Assembly: GCA_007571275.1 (NCBI GenBank)
Contig: RKRS01000050.1
Coordinates: forward strand, 1-35,731
Direction of reading: 5' to 3'
Length of the DNA stretch: 35,731 nt
Source of the DNA: Dehalococcoidia bacterium
Lineage (GTDB): Bacteria > Chloroflexota > Dehalococcoidia > Bin125
Of the stretch, positions 33,858-35,731 are shown in pieces. The notes beneath the pieces were generated by a model. The model was not told the origin of the DNA, ran no database searches, and saw only the letters and a program-made list of their open reading frames with translations. Numbering within the stretch: the stretch's first letter is position 1; each line of letters begins with the position of its first letter. The translations under genes and the position numbers were made by a program.

Positions 33858-34343
33858 ATGACTCATTACAACTACCGCGCTACCAGACTCTTTGCGCTTG
33901 CGGCGCTTTCAGTCTGTCTCATGCTGCTCGCCGCGGCATGTAGTGGCGAGGACGCCAGTAGCGATGACACAGGCGCATACGAAGCGACACAGTCCAGTGA
34001 TACGACAGTGGCGTCGGTGACTGAGGGTGAGCTGTCACAGGCTGGCCTGGCCGGCGAGCGGCTGTTTATCGCCAACTGCTCGAGCTGTCATGGTCTGCAG
34101 GCTTCAGGGACAGCGCAGGGGCCGCCGCTGGTGCACGAGATCTACGAATCCGGACACCATTCCAATGCCAGCTTCGTCATCGCCGTCGCGCGCGGCGTGC
34201 GTCAACATCACTGGCAGTTTGGCAACATGCCAGCCGTGCCCGATCTGTCAATCGACGAGATTCACCAAGTCATCTGCTACGTGCGCGAGCTACAACTGGC
34301 CAACGACATCATCGATCAGATACCGACGTCAACTCCCTGTTGA
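33858..34343 (+). CDS. Cytochrome c lipoprotein
   Basis: The 161-residue product is a single-haem c-type cytochrome anchored as a lipoprotein. The signal ends in lipobox AAAC (Cys28), followed by a Ser/Asp/Thr-rich linker to about residue 60. The haem site is CSSCH (74-78) and the sixth ligand is likely Met124 in GNMPAVP. It would carry electrons on the outer face of the membrane. No oxidase or dehydrogenase gene is adjacent, so the partner is unknown. It ends convergently 25 bases from the second CoA-transferase. The start has no strong ribosome site. Confidence 0.92.
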   Translation: MTHYNYRATRLFALAALSVCLMLLAAACSGEDASSDDTGAYEATQSSDTTVASVTEGELSQAGLAGERLFIANCSSCHGLQASGTAQGPPLVHEIYESGHHSNASFVIAVARGVRQHHWQFGNMPAVPDLSIDEIHQVICYVRELQLANDIIDQIPTSTPC

Positions 34344-34368
34344 TCGGACGCCCGGTTCTCAATGCTGT

Positions 34369-35559
34369 TTAGCCGACGACGCCGTCCGCTTTCAGTCTGG
34401 CAATCGCTTCTGCAGCGCAACCGATTTCTTCGAGCAGCGCGTCGGTGTCCTGTCCCAGCTCGGGGCCCAGCGACTTGACCCGGCCCTGTGCGCCGTTGGC
34501 GCGGATCGGCGAGCCGACGGTGGTCAGCGAACCGAAGCGCTTGTCCTCATACTGGACGATGTATTCGTTGGCCGCCGCCTGCTCATCCCGGGCGATCATC
34601 GGATAATCCTGGATCAGGGTGCTGGGCACCTCTTCCGCGTCGAAGCGGATTGGCCACTCTGCAGCGGGACGGGTGCAGATCGTCGACGCGACTTCGCGGC
34701 GTAGCTCGTCCATATTGGCGTTGCGATCAGCTAGCGTGGCGAAACGCGCATCGCTGAGCAGGTCTTCGCGCTCGAGCGCTCGGCACATTGGCGCCCAGCG
34801 GTCGGTGATGTAGCCGACGAAGAGCCAGTCGCCGTCGGAGCCTTGGGCTTGCAGGGTGAACATGTTGGAGATCGGCATGTTCCTCGCGGACGGCACGATG
34901 TTGCCGTTGGCGATTGCGTTGATCGCCGGCGCCCGACCCCAGATCTGGCTGCCGTACAGCGACGTCTGCACCAGCTGTCCCTCGCCAGTCCGCTCGCGCG
35001 CGACCAACGCGCTGGCGATGGCAAAGGCAAAGATCATGCCGCCGGTTTGGTCAGGATCAGGGGCCGCCACGTTCGCGTAGGGCTTGTCTCCACGGACGCC
35101 GTTGGCCCACATCCCGCCGCCAGCGGCGCCGGCGACTGAGGCCCAGGAGGTCGCGGTCGCGCGCGGTCCTTCCGGACCGAAGCCGCTGGCGCTTGCGTAG
35201 ACCAGACGCGGGTTGCGGACGCGCAGCTCGTCCCAACCGAGCCCGAGTCGCTCCATCACGCCGGGCTTGAAGTTCTCGGTGACGACGTCGACCCGCGTAA
35301 TCAGCTCATAGATCAAATTGCGACCTTCGGGCGCGCGGAGGGCGATGGCGATGCTGCGCTTGCCTCGGTGGTGGGTGTGGAAATACTGCGAGAACCCATC
35401 GGCGCGCTTGCCGACGTGCCGCGACGGGTCGCCGGTCTGCAGCCGCTCAACCTTAATCACCTCAGCGCCGAGATCGGACATCAGCACCGTCGCGGACGGT
35501 CCCTGTTGGAACTGGGTGAAGTCGAGCACGCGAATGCCGTCAAGTAGTTGGCTGGTCAT
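34369..35559 (-). CDS. CaiB/BaiF family (type III) CoA-transferase (second)
   Basis: The 396-residue product is a second type III CoA-transferase with DGIRVLDFTQFQQGPSAT, GAEVIKVE, the family RGKRSIAIALRAPEGRNL, TENFKPGVMERLGLG and catalytic Asp170 in DPDQTGGM. It is clearly a different subgroup from the CoA-transferase 1.5 kb away, as the active-site stretch and flanks differ. ATG 35559 is preceded by GAGGGG. It faces the opposite way to the cytochrome gene. The acid substrate is unknown. Confidence 0.92.
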   Translation of the reverse strand: MTSQLLDGIRVLDFTQFQQGPSATVLMSDLGAEVIKVERLQTGDPSRHVGKRADGFSQYFHTHHRGKRSIAIALRAPEGRNLIYELITRVDVVTENFKPGVMERLGLGWDELRVRNPRLVYASASGFGPEGPRATATSWASVAGAAGGGMWANGVRGDKPYANVAAPDPDQTGGMIFAFAIASALVARERTGEGQLVQTSLYGSQIWGRAPAINAIANGNIVPSARNMPISNMFTLQAQGSDGDWLFVGYITDRWAPMCRALEREDLLSDARFATLADRNANMDELRREVASTICTRPAAEWPIRFDAEEVPSTLIQDYPMIARDEQAAANEYIVQYEDKRFGSLTTVGSPIRANGAQGRVKSLGPELGQDTDALLEEIGCAAEAIARLKADGVVG

Positions 35560-35684
35560 GGTTCATCCCCTCAGTCAGTGAGATGACTATAGGCCAGAAC
35601 AGCAAGTCGCTTCGCCCACCATCAGGCTATGGGCGGCCTCATTCCCTCGCTCCTTGCTCAGGCTGCGAGTGACCTATTCCCATC

Positions 35685-35731
35685 GCTCCCCCTTTGGGGG
35701 AGCTGTCACGGAGTGACTGAGGGGGCTTCGG
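35685..35731. repeat. GC-rich palindromic repeat at window edge
   Basis: GCTCCCCC at 35685-35692 pairs exactly with GGGGGAGC at 35696-35703 around TTT, then GTCAC at 35705-35709 pairs with GTGAC at 35713-35717, followed by a G-run. This is the form of a dispersed intergenic palindromic element and continues to the last base. The rest of the 35560-35684 stretch shows no gene. Confidence 0.6.

Overview
The window is a GC-rich bacterial chromosome segment of 35.7 kb, densely coded with no gene-free stretch longer than about 260 bases and no rRNA, tRNA, CRISPR array or transposase that I could see. The gene set points to a member of the Chloroflexota, perhaps a Thermomicrobia-like or SAR202-like lineage: Pst/PhoU, lipoproteins with an AACGDD-type lipobox and Q/P/E-rich linkers, luciferase-like flavin oxidoreductases, CaiB/BaiF CoA-transferases, PhyH dioxygenase and branched-chain-type ABC importers. 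This assignment is inferred from gene content only.

Region 1 (1-2562) is the end of a phosphate uptake operon on the + strand: pstA (cut by the window edge), pstB and phoU. Region 2 (2602-5332, +) holds a small membrane protein and two translationally coupled LolD/MacB-type ATPases with no permease beside them. Region 3 (5336-10281, -) reads as one tightly packed seven-gene operon: mobA, a dimeric alpha/beta-barrel protein, two small unknowns, threonine aldolase, a DNA methyltransferase fused to an HNH nuclease domain, and a lipoprotein. Three of its six junctions are start/stop overlaps or near-overlaps. Divergent from it, with 22 bases between start codons, is a yqeC-like molybdenum-hydroxylase maturation gene (10304-11059, +).

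Region 4 (11319-23161) is a transport and catabolism block. An LLM-class flavin oxidoreductase and a metallo-beta-lactamase-fold lactonase-like hydrolase are followed by two branched-chain-type ABC importers. Each importer has its own substrate-binding lipoprotein, LivH and LivM, but only one LivG/LivF ATPase pair is present. A GlcG/HbpS-family protein sits beside the second LivH. In both halves a strong hairpin lies just after the binding-protein gene. The first binding protein is split by an exact 16-bp tandem duplication in its linker; removing one copy restores a full lipoprotein. A Crp/Fnr-type regulator next to livG is also frameshifted, by a single extra base in its DNA-binding domain.

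Region 5 (24261-35559) is a set of individually spaced catabolic genes: three different alpha/beta hydrolases, a PhyH dioxygenase, an MFS exporter, two amidohydrolases, two CaiB/BaiF CoA-transferases and a cytochrome c lipoprotein. With region 4 it suggests import, ester/amide/lactone opening, oxidation and CoA activation of small organic acids; the substrate cannot be read from sequence. A hairpin-rich GC repeat lies after the Crp gene and a similar one at the right edge of the window.
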